A stretch of 55,591 bases of DNA from Mansonella perstans (GCA_037074765.1 JBAMDO010000294.1:1-55591); one strand, 5' to 3'; shown: positions 1 through 12,945, counted from the stretch's first letter. The notes: a model not told the origin generated them from the letters alone. Program-made: numbers and translations.

Positions 1-1684
1 TTCCATTTCATTTCCAATTGTTTGTTTCTTTTTATTTTTCTTTCTTTCTATTATTATTATTGTTTAGATAAGTAACAATCAGTTTTATCAAACTAATCTA
101 TGATATTTTCAATGGTTCATCAATCTTTCACCTTAAACAAATCCTTCTCTCTTTTTCTCTCCCTCTCTGTCCCTCTCTTTCTTGCTCTTTTTTTATGTAC
201 TTTTAATTTCAATACAATTGTAGACTAATCATTCAAAAAAAAAAAAAAAAAATGAATCGAAGAGAAAATTAAATTCTTTCTAAAAAATAAAAGAAAGAAA
301 TTTAAAAAAAAAAAAAAAAAAAAAGTTAAATAGGATATTACTGATGAAATGAATGAATAATAATGTATTCAAACAATGATTATCATTCTGTCGTTTCTTT
401 AAATCTCTTTCGAAGTAATTTTCTATAAAATTCTTTGGCTAATTTTAAATTATATGCAAAAATAATTAATCGATAAAAGTACGAAAAGATATAAGTGAAA
501 TTATGTGATTTTTTTTTTTCCGTACATTAAAATATATACAAAGTGTTTCCTTTAATTAACAGTTTGCCGCAATACTAATTTTTAACAAAAATTCTAAAAT
601 GTGGAATTTACGTAAACTACTCACGTCTAACGTGTGTTTAAACACACGTTCTTTGCAATACTAATGTATCACTAACTACACTAAACTCTAATTTAGTTTA
701 AAAGTTTTAACAATTGCACAAAAATCACACCCATCAACTCTGTTAGCATTTATCCTTCCCTCTGCTTCTCACTTCAATTGGATAGTCACCGGAAGTTTTT
801 TTTTCAAATGATAAATGATACATTATATTTCTTTGTTTTTCTTTTTCTTTCCAGCGGTAAATGTCAAAAGTTATATTCAAATTTTCCTACTCTCAAGAAA
901 CTTCTCATCAATCGTGCAAATACAAAAAAAGCCTGAAAAATTTGTTTTTTCTTCATTCGTTTAAAATTTGCATAAAATTATTTGAGTTTTAAATTTCAAA
1001 TCAAGCTTTCAAAAAAGAACTGCTTAAAGAATTTTGACAATAAAATTGAATAATTTAATTTGCCTTTTTTTTTACTTCAAGCACATATTTAACGCTGACG
1101 GTAATGATAAAGGTAGTTACTGCAATAGTAATGATAATGACAATGATAGTGGTAATTATTGCAATAATAATGATAACGATAATGATAATGGTAATTACTG
1201 TAGCAGTAATAATAATGATATATAAACACGAAACTATTTGATCATCGATCCATTTGATCGAGGAAATTGTAGTTTTCTAGAAAAAACAATAATATCATTA
1301 AAGCAAAGTCAAAGTTAAAAAATCCTCATCTCTCTGCTATCTCTTTGATCATTCTAGCTCTCTAAAAGTAGTCGGTTCCCTTCTCTTTTTTCTGATTTCA
1401 TTCCCAATTTTTCCGAAATTGCATTAAATTTCACAAAGTCATCGCTAACTTTGCCGAAAATATTAGGCATAAATGATCAAAGATGAATGCCGCAATTTAA
1501 TGGTCATCTCGTCCCATATCCTTTCTTACAAGTGCAGTTGAAAAATCCATAGTGATCCATACACTTTCTCGCATAGTTATTGACTCTCTGATAAGCAAGT
1601 GGTCAAGTCAAGCAATCAAATGGTCAGTATTGGGTCTGATGTTATGATACACTGTAAAAATCCTTTTGAAATATTCATATACAT

Positions 1685-1795
1685 AAGCACAAACACACAC
1701 ATACATACACAAACACACACATACATACACACATACATACACACACACACACATATACACACATACACATACACACATTTACATATATACTCATA
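1685..1795. repeat. CA/ATAC microsatellite
   Basis: Interrupted runs of CA and ACATAC units. The overlapping ORFs on both strands (Thr-His rich on plus, Cys-Val rich on minus) are translations of the repeat and not genes. Confidence 0.85.
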
Positions 1796-3088
1796 AAAAC
1801 ATGAACTCATAAAAAGTTCATGTGAAATATTGTTTTCATTTGTAACAGTCGAAATAAATTAAACTCAAGTTACAAAAGAAATGATTAAATTTTATAGCGA
1901 AGACTACTGGTAGTTATTAATAGGAAAATTAAACGTAAATCAATTATTAAACATACGAAAACTGCGAAACTTAATTTTAATAAGTAAAGTTGAAGAAGTA
2001 AAAAAAATCATTGTTCATATCATTTCCAGTATGTGAATTAATTTAAGCAAAAGAAACAAATAATTATTACTATACATATTGATAAAGGAAATATAGAATC
2101 TATTTCTTAATTCTATACTTAATTGATACTAAACTTTTAGCAAAAATGATCCTACAGAAGAAGATATGATGTAAAACGGAAAGTGGCAGAGAAATAAAAA
2201 AAGCAAAAAAGCGATTAATCTGTCTTTGATTTAATTAATTAAAATGAATTGTTTTTTAAATTGTTTTGAGAAAAAATTTCACATTTTCATTGAACTTTTG
2301 GACCAAAAAAAAAATCAAAATATTTATTACAAGAAAATTATTACAATCTTATTTTTAAACCAATGTGAAATTTTTCTTATCGTAGTCATCAACAAAACAA
2401 TCAAACAGATGAGCTGTTATTAAAAAAATTGCTGTAGTTGATTTCCTATACATACAATTTTACTCAAATATAACAAGAAATCAAATACTTGATTTCTCTC
2501 ATTGCCAGTTTGATAATATAACAAATAATATATATGGGCCAATTCAAAAAAAAAGAAAAAATGATTCAGATTAGCTAATGCATAGGAATTTAATTGCAAT
2601 AAAAATCAATGCAAAAAATTTAAAACATGGAATGAAAATTTACTTGTGGAAGTTATGAATTTTCTCTATCACATATTTAGACACTACACTTTGGTTATTG
2701 GAATTCCTAATTAATAAGCTGTTGAGTAATTCGTTTTGAGTATATCTGATTTAATTACTCAAGACTCAAATGTAAAATCAAATACCCAAATACTCGAACT
2801 AATAATCAAAAGTAATCAAATACTCAATTTCAAATTCACTCAAATGCATTGAAATGAACCATTCGAAAATAATTTTTTTCGATGGAATAAATGGAAATAG
2901 AAGAGATTAAAGATCAAACGACTTACAATGTAATTTGATTGTAGTATTCCAAAAAATGATTTATCGACACTTTTTATTTGACATAAGCGAGTTGATTAAT
3001 GCAATCTTTAGTTATAACTGACAAATTTTAAAAGTTAAATTCAAATTTAAATTTATAAATTTCAATTGAGAAATTTTCAAATGTACTA

Positions 3089-3089
<1 letters not shown>

Positions 3090-3128
<39 letters not shown>

Positions 3129-3211
3129 CATTATTATTATTGTTTATTGTTATTATTATTGTTTATTATTGTTTATTATTGTTTATTATTGTTTATTATT
3201 GTTTATTATTG

Positions 3212-3278
<67 letters not shown>
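3090..3278. repeat. (ATT)n microsatellite with GTTTATT interruptions
   Basis: Long ATT trinucleotide array, interrupted in the middle by about seven tandem TTGTTTATTA units (3139-3215). The poly-Leu/Tyr/Ile ORFs here are repeat translations. Confidence 0.9.
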
Positions 3279-3280
<2 letters not shown>

Positions 3281-6200
3281 ATTAGTAGTTGGGAGTTTAT
3301 TGTATACTTTCAATAAATCGTGCGGCAAATAAATCAATTTATTATTAATAAAAAAAAACGAAAGCATTTTGAACAAAAATTTATGCAAGAGAATTCTAAA
3401 TTACTGGAAATGAAATTAATGAAAATTAAATTTAATTTTTGATTGTTAAAATAATACTGATGAAAGTTAGGTGCTGCAATTTGTCAAGTAAAACTACAAG
3501 AGTAATGAGGGAGAAAAATCTCGTTCTCTGGGAGCGGCAAATTGAATGTGAGGGAGAGAGAGAGCGAAACTTTAACAATGATTAATTAACGGTTTGGCGC
3601 GATTTGTAAAAAAGAAAATGCATGTCTGTCGGCAACTTGCCAATTTTTGTGGAATTGCTAATTTAAATTTCAAACAAGTTTGATGTGAAAGAGATGTGTA
3701 AGAACTCTGACAAACAAATTTCAAAAAAAAAAAAAATGAAATTGAAGATCGATTTAAAACTTCTCTGAAATTTCGGGTTTAATTTATTAGTATTATTTAC
3801 TGCTGTCATTATTATTGTTATTGGCATTATTATTAATTATTATTATTATTATTACCTTTATTATTTTTATTATTGTTATTACTAATATTATCATAGACAA
3901 GTTTGTCAATTTTCATTACAGCAATAAAATTCAAATTATTTAAAATCCTTTTCGAATCGCACTAAACTGAATTGTGCTTTAAATAAGTTCAATGTAGTGA
4001 AAGAAAGGAAAAGTAAAAAAAAATAACATAGCATTGTTCAAAATTTGTCATTCTGTTATAAGAATTAAAATTAAATGGATCAGGATCTAATTATTTGTGT
4101 CAATCATTAAATTCATCTGCTTACTTTCACAATCAATAAATCACATTCAGAAATTACTTGGAAATAAGTAAAGTTTAGATTATTATATTATATTGACTTT
4201 TATTTTTTGGGAAATTAACTTGAAAAATAAAAAAAGGAAAAGACAAATGCCGTCAAATATATTGAAAAATCTAAAGAGGCTATTTCATAATATGACTAAA
4301 TTTAATGGTTCAATTTTATGAAAGATAAATTCTTAGTACGACTTAGTACGATCAAACAGAATGATTTAGTTTTATTGTTATGAACTATCTTAATTATTGT
4401 ATTAAATAAGACGTGTCTAATTATGTGTAAATATATCAATTCCAAGCAAACAGGAATTTCGATAAATATTTAAAATAAAAATCAAACTTAGAAAGTGAAT
4501 AAATGAACGAAACATAAATCCAACAAAAAGTGCCAGGAATTATTCATTCAAAGACGCTTTTAAAAATTTTTACAACGATTAAGAAGAAAGGAAAAAAAAG
4601 AAAATTTTATTCATAATTTAGTTTGCATAAATATTTGTAAATGAAAATGATTCATCATTCCATGAATGATTCAACATAGCCATTAAATCATGGATAAGAC
4701 GAAATGATTCAGTTGAAATTTCAAAAGATTTTAGAGCAACTGTGAAATTTTTAAATTTCTTAAATTTTGTCCTTAAATACTGTATTTAGTTGTTTTTTTT
4801 TGCTACTTATGATTGCACTCAACTAAGTTTTTCATTTTTCAATTTAATTTATGAATGTCATAAATTGCAATAAATCGTTAATTTGTCCTTGGCTTATTAT
4901 TTTTTCCATTTCGTTGCATCATTTTTGATTAGATTGAAAGGTAAAGCACGTCATGGTAAAGCACATCTTCGACCTAAATGATTCATATTTTATGGATTTT
5001 TCAAAATTGTCAATGCAATGAAGCGAAAATGATGATGACGAATGTTAAGTGGAATATGAGAATATAAAATTTGAAAAATTTTTGAAAGATTTTTTTTAAT
5101 ATTTCAAATAGTTCTGTGCAATAATATATGGAGTAAAGTTAGAGCTTTCATAATTATTCCAATTTTATCATTTCATCTTTTTTCACTTATCTCATTTTAC
5201 ATGCCTCTTCCGAAAGCCTACAAAATTAATTCTTTTCTTCCTTCATTTTTTTCAAGAAACAACAATCAGAAATTTAACAAATTTTAAAATTAATTGAAAG
5301 TCACGAAATTAAATCATTTATGGTTACAATAAAAACATGTAACTTTCCGTAATTGATAAAAGTTAAAATTTGAAATAAATTCAAAAGTGAATTTATGGAA
5401 ATAGTAAAGTTCGTTTGATAAAAATGAACGAAATTTAATTTAGGATACAAAAAAAGAGAGGTGAAGTAAAACTTGAGATAAACCATAATTAAATTTGAAA
5501 ATTCAAATAAAATAAAGGATGAAGCGAAAAAAATGTCTTTATTCCTATTTCTTTCATCAATAAATGAAATTTAATTGGAAGGAATGAAATTTATCATATT
5601 GTTAAAACGTGTAGAACTATGACAATTACAGAATAAAATATCTCATAAAAAAGTCCGTATAATGTGACGGGGGTAATGATAGCAATCAGAAGTAAAGAAG
5701 TAAAAAAAAAGTTAAATTTGAAGATTTTAAAACAAATTTCTTCAAACATTTCAAATGGTATTGCCAAATTGGATAAAAATATTAAATGAATAAGGTAAAG
5801 TTAGAGCTCATTCAACTATTATCGTATTATTATTGTTACGTTTATATTTTCTAAATTTAAATATGCTTAAGGTATAATATTTTAAAAATTCCTTCACCTG
5901 CAATGAATACAATGAGGAAATACTTAATGAAATAAATGAAATTTTTTTGTAAATAAATTTAAAAATTGTATTTAAAATATTATGGAAAAAAAAGCAACCA
6001 AATGATATATCGATATTGGAAAAATTGTTCGCATTGAACAGAAATAATTGAATTAATTTATTGATTTCATATGTGGCATGATTGCAGTATATTGAAAAAA
6101 TAGACAATATGACAATACGGCAATATGACAATGTGACCTAAAAGTTACAAAGAGCGAATATATAATGGTATCGGTCGAACATCAACAAATTGAACTAAAA

Positions 6201-6989
6201 AATTTATTTATTACTGAAAATTTGTATAAATGTAACTTTGTTTTCTTTTTTTAACATTTAATTTGCAAAAAGTATAAAATAATTGTCAAGTACGAATAAA
6301 ATTTTCTTCTTTCACCGCGCGACATATTTGTTGACAATTTAATTCTTGTTGACAATTCTTCCCAATTTAATTATGCAAATTCTTTGTGTGCTATTTTTCT
6401 AATGTTGTTCGATTACCTTTCACAATCAGATTACTTGTCTTTGTACTATAGACTTTATTAATTTACCTTCAGATAAGATCACTTATATTACTTTGTTCAA
6501 GTAAATTCACTTGTTCGTTAAGTTCGTCTTTTCTTTCCTTTTTTATTATTTCATTTGTTGTAATTTTTTAACAGCATTTAACCCTTACTATTTTCTTCTC
6601 TCGTAATTTCAAATTGTTCCTTAATAACACTTATTGCATTATTATATTTCTACACTAAAAACATTTTTAAATTATTGCATTTATAAAATTATAAAAATTC
6701 AAATTAATAGATTCATCGCTTCTTTTCTGCTTTCTTGAAAATGAAAGAAGAAAACAAGGAGAAAATATTAGAAAAGAAATATTTAAATCATTCTAAATTT
6801 ATGACCTTGACTCATACATTCCAATTTAATTATTTGTTGCGAAATTTCCAAGTTTTTGTAACAAATTTAATTTATAAAAGCTTTATTCTAAATTACCTAT
6901 TGCTTCTTTTGGAATACTAATAATTTGATTTGTTTTTGTTTATACTGACGAGCTATAGAAAAAACAAAGAGACGCATAACTTTGAAAAT

Positions 6990-9631
6990 TATTTAAGCAA
7001 TGATTGTCGTTTCATGGTTTGGCCTATTCCACGAAGATTTGGAAGAGTGATGCAGACTAAAAAGGCCAATGTGGGAAAGGCAAATAAGTTTGGCGATAAC
7101 TGTCTGTTGAAGGACCGCCGCATTTTTTAGATGATCAATGTAGCGAATGTTGAGGATCGAGTGGAAGCACTGCTGATGAAAGCGTTCGAAAAGAGGTTGC
7201 AGTGGTAGATAACCCATGATTCAAACTTATATGACAGTAGGTAGTATGACGGCTCGATAAATACCAATATCGGTACTTCAGATATTTGTTGCACAAACTC
7301 TTTTGTAGAGCTTTCGGAAGGCTCTGTTTGCCCTTAACATTCACTATTTATCTCTTCAAAAATCGCAATGTCGGAAGACATGCTTCCTAGATAATTGAAG
7401 TGGACTCTCTTAAATTTTGAATCCTTTGTGGATAATGAGAGAAGAATAGTAGTGTGCAGATTGGTGTACAGCGTCCGCTTCTTTATACTAGTCCATAGAG
7501 CTCGTTGATCTCCACAAAATAAAATGTTAATTAACGAGGACGGAGTCATCAGCGTAGAACAACTCTTTGAAAAGTGCTTAGGGTCTTAGCATAAATCTTT
7601 AGTTATTTTAGGTTGAATAAGTTGTCGTCGGTGCGATAGCGACGTTTCCATTGTCGAGTTGTGTTCTTATAGATATTGTGTCCTTGTTTGACACCATTGA
7701 TTATTAGGAAGAAGGTTCGACAGTACATCGGTATATCTAACTTGATTCTCACGTAACATCATGATCATTTTGAGGAATTTGGAAGCATATACCAATTGTA
7801 GGGAAAATTTCCGAGTTACAATGTAATTTTCTCATATCAATTGTTTCAAATTAAAATGCTTATGTAACAAATGATTTATTCTTTTGTCCAAAATTATACA
7901 CCGTCGGCACATTGTAAGGAATCCTCGTTTATAATCAAGTCAATTTATGTCATAATATTGTAGCTTCGGCCTTTAACACCTTATATGCGATTGTCAAGAA
8001 AAGTTAAAGACAGTCACCCTCTGCTTAATATCCAAAGGTCATGTTGAAAGGTCATGTTGCTGAATGTCATAACTCAAATTCACTTATCTACGCTATAAAA
8101 GGCAGCATCTATCCGAAGGAGTTATCATTTGTCATCAATTTTTTTATATCAACTTTCGACAACTTCTTTTTGCTCTTCAGTTTGTCTTTTTACTTCATTA
8201 TCATTTGTTAAAGCTCTCTCGATTAATTCTTCTCACCGTTTCGCTCATTCTTGGTTGTCGTTATTTTGTATTAGATTGTCCTTTGTATTAGTAATTATGG
8301 AATAAAATTTAATTATCCAAGTATGAGGTGAGACAGGCATCAACATAAAGTCCTTCCATCGAAAGTGAGCAAGCTACAAAAGATTTGTGCCCTCACGCAT
8401 AGTTCAACTAAAAGACTTCGTCCTCAGGAAATATTTCACTACACTAATCGTTCCAAGATTTCTTATAATTATCTGAGAACGAATAAGTACTCCTATTAGC
8501 TCTAAGGTCACATTGATTCCAAGATCTGCATAAGAAGCCCTTTCTGCTCACAGTTCGAAAACTTTGATGAGGTCAACGAAGATTCCATGAGAGTTTCGTT
8601 TTATCCTCTAAACTCCTCTTATAATTGTATGAGAATGAATATCATGATAGAGGTGTCCTGAAGCCACGTTGACTCTCAGATAGAAGATCATCGGTAGTAG
8701 TGGGGATTAATTTGTTTAAAAATATTCTTACAAGGATTTTTCCAGCGATGGAGAGTTACACCTGAATAACAGTGAGGTTTTTCTCGTTTTTTGTTTTAAA
8801 GAATGAAACTATGAAAATCTAGGAGTAATTCGCACTGCTCCTAACAATACATAACGAGATCGTGAAATTTTGCATGGAATGTTCGGTCTCCACATTTCCA
8901 CACTTCAACTAGAATTGCATCAATTCCAGATACCTTGCCTGTTTTCACCTGCTTTACAAACTTAAGAGTCTCCTGCAAAGCTGGAAGTATTCAGACCATC
9001 GATTTATGATGAAAGTTTCATCTGTGAGAAGAGAATGGCCATCTGTGTTGATTAGAAGGCTCTGAGTTTGGTATACGGGTTGTTTTCAGAACTTTATAGA
9101 ATCCCCTGTAGTTACTCAATCTGAGATAATTCTTACCTGCTATATTAAACCATCATTTGTTCCGATGTCACAGAGTTTTGGTGGTGTTTGCTGCGTGCAA
9201 GAAAGAAAAGCTCCATTTCTATTATGACGAGATGGCTAGGCAAAGTACGGTTCCCTTCTTTTCTGGCAGATCCTGGACCTCTTGATTGTTTTTGTCAAAC
9301 TAGTCTTTGCTTTTTCATGTGGGAAGATTCTTCACAGCACTCTAGAATACGTGTTTTGATATATTGCCAGCGCGCTTCGGAAAGGATTCTGTAGTACAGT
9401 CCTCAATTCTGCTTTGAAGATAAACTTGGAAACTATCTATCACTGCAGTTTTATGAAATTTGTTGACTTCGGTCCTTCTTCAAAGAAGACCGTCTATTTA
9501 AATGCCAAGAATTATGATTTTATTCTGTATGGAAACTCTCTGAATGAGGTATGGAAACTTTCTGAATAAGGCGATTAAGTCAAAGTAGATTTTGCTTATT
9601 CAACAGGGTCATCTTATAAAGTGGACATATA
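6990..9631 (-). mobile_element. degenerate non-LTR (LINE) retrotransposon, ORF2 remnant
   Basis: Read on the minus strand, pieces of a non-LTR reverse transcriptase occur in the correct order across shifting frames: a pre-RT block (RWQYIKTRILECCEE, about 9360), KVSGIDA (about 8925), LSIAGKIL (about 8745), ESQRGFR (about 8690), FVDLIKVF (motif A, about 8575), NGVKQG (about 7690), RYRTD-NLFN (about 7625), FYADDSVL (catalytic motif C, about 7550), FNYLGS (about 7390) and a C-terminal FHQQCFHSILNI block (about 7165). This order and wording match the LINE class common in worms and flukes. It carries stops and frameshifts throughout, so it is dead; the endonuclease domain is not visible. A solo LTR (7797-8443) interrupts it between motif A and NGVKQG, and another LTR abuts its 5' side. 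GC is visibly higher than the flanks. Confidence 0.85.
7797..8443 (+). mobile_element. solo LTR, copy 1, inserted in the LINE
   Basis: The 647-bp segment begins TGTAGGGAAAATTTCC and ends GGAAATATTTCACTACA, so its termini are imperfect inverted repeats bounded by TG...CA. It is flanked by near-matching 5-bp duplications, CCAAT (7792-7796) and CTAAT (8444-8448). Inside are a TATAAAAG box (about 8094) and AATAAA (about 8301) followed by TTTAATTATCCAAGTATGAGGTG, the promoter and polyadenylation layout of an LTR. Two relatives lie at 9632 and 11178. Orientation follows the internal TATA and poly(A) signals. BEL/Pao or Gypsy assignment cannot be made without an internal region. Confidence 0.7.
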
Positions 9632-10332
9632 TGTCGGAACAACCGAATACCGGAAAATTTAACTGAATCGGTTATGTTAAGTGTCGACTACAACGACGAT
9701 ATATTGAATACAACTAAACTGCTCGTGTTGTCATCTTTGCGATTACAATGCCTAATGCAGCGGGAAGAAACGAAATAAAATCTGATCAGTTGCAAAATGA
9801 ATAGTTATTAAGGATATTTTCAGACAAATGATTCTCACACAGAGGTTGTTTCGCTGTGTGTATGAAGTGATGATTCGTTTATCATTGTGTGACTATATTC
9901 TAAGATTCTTTGTTTAATGATTATGCTTACATGTAATGTATTGTGCTTTTTAAATCACGCTCAACTTTATAAAAGATTTCGCTTTCTAATGAGCTTCAGT
10001 TCTTTTTAACTCAGCTCATGACGACTAGCTTTTCTCGGCTTTCGATCCTCAGTTACTATTTATGAACGCTATCAATCCCTCCTCTTCTACTACTATATAA
10101 ATTATCAATCTTTCCACCTCTACTATTTTTAGTCTATTAACACCAACGATTGGTTCTGTTCTCCTTATTATCACCCTTTTTATTATATTAATAATGTTAT
10201 GATTAAATTTGCGTTACTGAGGGTTTATAATTGTCATGTAACTCTCGCGTTATCCAATTCTTCTAATAAAAGGTTTAATTACTCAAGTTTGAGTTTGAGA
10301 TTCGACTGTGCCACGAGAAAATTTTCCCGACA
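9632..10332 (+). mobile_element. solo LTR, copy 2
   Basis: The 701-bp segment starts TGTCGGAACAACCG and ends GAAAATTTTCCCGACA, flanked by ATATA (9627-9631) and ATATG (10333-10337), a 4/5 target-site duplication. Internal landmarks match copy 3: a tract from CTTTGTTTAATGATTATGC through TTTATAAAAGATTTCGC and GACTAGCTTTTCTCGGC, then AATAAAAGGTTTAATTACTC and CAAGTTTGAG. These are the promoter and poly(A) parts of an LTR. Confidence 0.7.
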
Positions 10333-10534
10333 ATATGCACTGGAGAATACAAGACATAAGGAATAATGAGATCGGAATGTTCTGTTGACAGTTGTCAAAT
10401 TTAAATGCGATGGAATTTTCGGTCATGAAATTTTTTAGTCATAAATTCCTCAGAGAAATTTTTGAGTCTTTTCCAATTTTGGATTTTAATATTCTGGACG
10501 TAATCTACAATCTCAGGACGTCATTGTCACGTCC

Positions 10535-12280
10535 AAGTTTGTTAGGCCATGGCAGATGAACTTCGTGGGTGAGGTGTAGGGCCAGTTGTGTGCACACTGT
10601 TTCCCCGAATAATCAAAAAGCCTTAAAAGGACAAACGAGAAACGAAATGGCAAGTGACAAGTGCACTGGAAGCCGCGCACCAAATTTTGCGTGCTGTTTC
10701 AGGACTTTGATCGCTCAAGATTGACCTGAAGATGATAGTCTTGTTCGGCATCCTGTATCTTCAAGTATCCTTTATATAAGGAGAGCGTTACTTGCACCAA
10801 ACGGAGACGGCTTAGAAAAAGTAATCTAATCAAAGCCATGTTCACTCTTCATCCGGTTGGCTAGTCGCGGTCAGAGGGCATCTTCTATCAAAGAAAAAGA
10901 ATCAAAGGCATACATCGATCTCCAAAGGTGTCTCCAGATTAACACTTGCATATTGGAACGTCAGAATCCCACTTGACACAATGGACAGTGAGCATCTATA
11001 GCATCGTTCCCCTGTAATGTACCGGTTACATAATCTGTTAGATAGTTTAATTCTTTTTCTTTATTTGACCGCAAACAGAAGATGTAATTTGACCATGGCT
11101 AGCTAACCAGATTGAAGAGTGAAGAGAGACTTTGTTAGGTCATTTTTTCTAAGCTTCTTTCCATTCGGAGCTAGCAGTGTCGCGAAATTCATAACGCGAA
11201 AATTCCAATAGGTTTAAATCTAATTGTATTAATGTCTTTTACGAGCCATCTAATTAATTTCGTAATATTTAGATTTATCTTCCATCTCTTTGTTGTAGTC
11301 TAACCTCACATCCAGTTACAAGCTGTCAAAACTCTTTCCTATCATAAACTGACAAAGAGGCAGCTGCAGTAACATCTTATTAAACAAAGCCATTGTGTAA
11401 CTGTGTCGAAATCCTTTGTTTGATGATTATGCTTACATGCAATATATTGTACCTTTTCAATCAAGCTTGTCTTTACAAAGGATTTCGCTTTTATGATCTT
11501 TAGTTTCTTGTAACTCAGCTTATTAACACTAGCTTTTCTCCGCCTACAATACTCATTTATTACTATTTAAACTATCAATCATCCCATAAAGAATATTTTT
11601 GGAATTTATTCACATCAACGGCTGCTGGTTCTGTTCTCCTCATCATTACCATTTTTATTATATTAATGTTATCATTAAATGCGCGTTCTATATAATTGTT
11701 ACATTATTCTGGCCTTATCCTAATAAAAGGTCTAATTACCCAAGTTTGAGGTGCGAACACAATTCAACACAACGGTTTAATTAGCCAAGTTTGAGGTGTC
11801 AACTCAGCTCAACTCAACGCAGATAACTCAATACAACAGTTTAATTACCAAAGTTTGAGGTGTTCCCGCAAATCAATCCAATCTAATCACAAATTTCATC
11901 CAAACACAACCAATTCAACTCAACATAACAATTCCTAATCAAAACGTTACGAAACATTAGCCACAAGTTGACCTATCATACAAACTTTCACGACAAGCAG
12001 TACTATTCTTCTTGTATAAGGCTGCTTAAAGATATAGGATTTAACCGAACAAGACTGTCATCTTCAGATCAGTCTCGAGCGACCAAAGTCCTAAACGCTT
12101 GCATGCAGAATTGAATCTCCGACTTGTGTTCAGTTGGGGAAACGACAAATGAGAAACAAAATGTAGCTCGTTTTTTATCTGTCTCTCAAGACTTTTCGAT
12201 TATTGGGGTATTAACGTGCGTGCAACTTGCCCACTCATTCCTGAGATTCATTTACGTGGCCTAGCAAGATTGAGTCGTGC
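10535..12280. repeat. long inverted repeat, right arm split by a solo LTR
   Basis: The left arm 10535-10872 is matched in reverse complement by 11088-11172 plus 12001-12280. Examples: GGACTTTGATCGCTC (about 10701) against GAGCGACCAAAGTCC (about 12078); GATTATTCGGGG on the reverse of the left arm against GATTATTGGGG (about 12197); and TTCACTCTTCATCCGGTTGG (about 10839) against the reverse complement near 11110. Removing the LTR at 11178-11995 restores one continuous right arm. Arms are about 340 bp and diverged; the unpaired centre is about 215 nt. This is probably a foldback or inverted-copy transposon; no transposase is visible. Confidence 0.65.
11178..11995 (+). mobile_element. solo LTR, copy 3, perfect 5-bp target duplication
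   Basis: The element begins TGTCGCGAAATTC and ends TTTCACGACA, and is bounded by a perfect AGCAG duplication (11173-11177 and 11996-12000). From 11409 it aligns with copy 2 (CTTTGTTTGATGATTATGC, GATTTCGCTTTTATG, CACTAGCTTTTCTCCGC, CTAATAAAAGGTCTAATTACC). It is longer than the other copies because the segment TTTAATTA-CCAAGTTTGAGGTG is present three times (about 11731, 11776 and 11841). It lies inside the right arm of the inverted repeat, so it is younger than that repeat. Confidence 0.8.
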
Positions 12281-12945
12281 TCTCGCTGTAAGTTTTGGCC
12301 AGAATATTTTTTTCTAATATAAATGGCCTTGAGGGCTAGACGAGTTCCATCGCCGGATAATCGAAATGGAAATTATCAGATAGAATAATGAATTTTTTTA
12401 AGAAAAATTAATATGATAAGGAAGATTTAAGCTAATAATGGGTATGATCTCACAAAGAGATTTTGGTTATCTCTTGTGCCGTGGCTACAGATTGAAAGAC
12501 ACTTGATAATCAATGATAGGGATCAAGGGTCAGTTTAACTTCCATGTTTATCAATGTTCAGCCTCTAACTCTGACTATATAAATCCTTCGATTTAAATCC
12601 ATTTGGCATAGAAGACCTTGCTGGAAAGATATGATTTCGCCAGCATAGTTCATCGCACACAAGGATGCACAAACTGCCCTATGCAAGCGCTTTTTCCATG
12701 TCTGTGAAAAAGTAAAAGGTAAGCAATAATTAAAATCAAGTAAATTTGGTCAGAAATTATGATTGACAAATTTCACATTAATTTACGAGATATTTTATTA
12801 TGTGCTAATATTTACTATTTACCTTTCAATAATTGACAGAGGGACCGACAAAACTTTTTTGTGTGAATGTTTCGACTTAAGTCTTGATATAATAAGATTT
12901 AGTTTGAATATTTTAGATAAGTTATTCATTATACTAAGTTATCTT
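12281..12945. other. intergenic DNA, probably old transposon sequence
   Basis: Sequence between the inverted repeat and the minus-strand ORF remnants. GC is intermediate and no motif is recognised. A 76-codon plus-strand ORF beginning at a TTG codon (12763) has no acceptor or conserved motif and is not called. Confidence 0.4.

Larger units (their letters stand above)
1..6989. other. AT-rich intergenic DNA without a convincing gene
   Basis: Nearly 7 kb of AT-rich sequence with homopolymer runs, microsatellites and only short random ORFs. Translations here lack conserved motifs and have the Ile/Asn/Lys/Phe composition expected of AT-rich noise. Features worth naming are listed separately (palindrome near 629, Asn/Asp ORF near 1090, CA and ATT repeats). 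A good polypyrimidine-CAG acceptor ends at 854 and is followed by an ATG at 861 with a 43-codon ORF, but nothing supports it as a gene. Confidence 0.6.

Noticed and set aside
1599..1810. Thr-His and Cys-Val ORFs on opposite strands
   Set aside because: Both are CA/ATAC microsatellite translations.
3066..3388. Long poly-Leu/Tyr/Ile and poly-Asn ORFs
   Set aside because: Translations of the ATT microsatellite in several frames; no start context or conserved sequence.
6930..9394. Plus-strand ORFs at 6930 and 9188
   Set aside because: They lie antisense to the LINE reverse transcriptase, whose ordered motifs fix the coding strand as minus.
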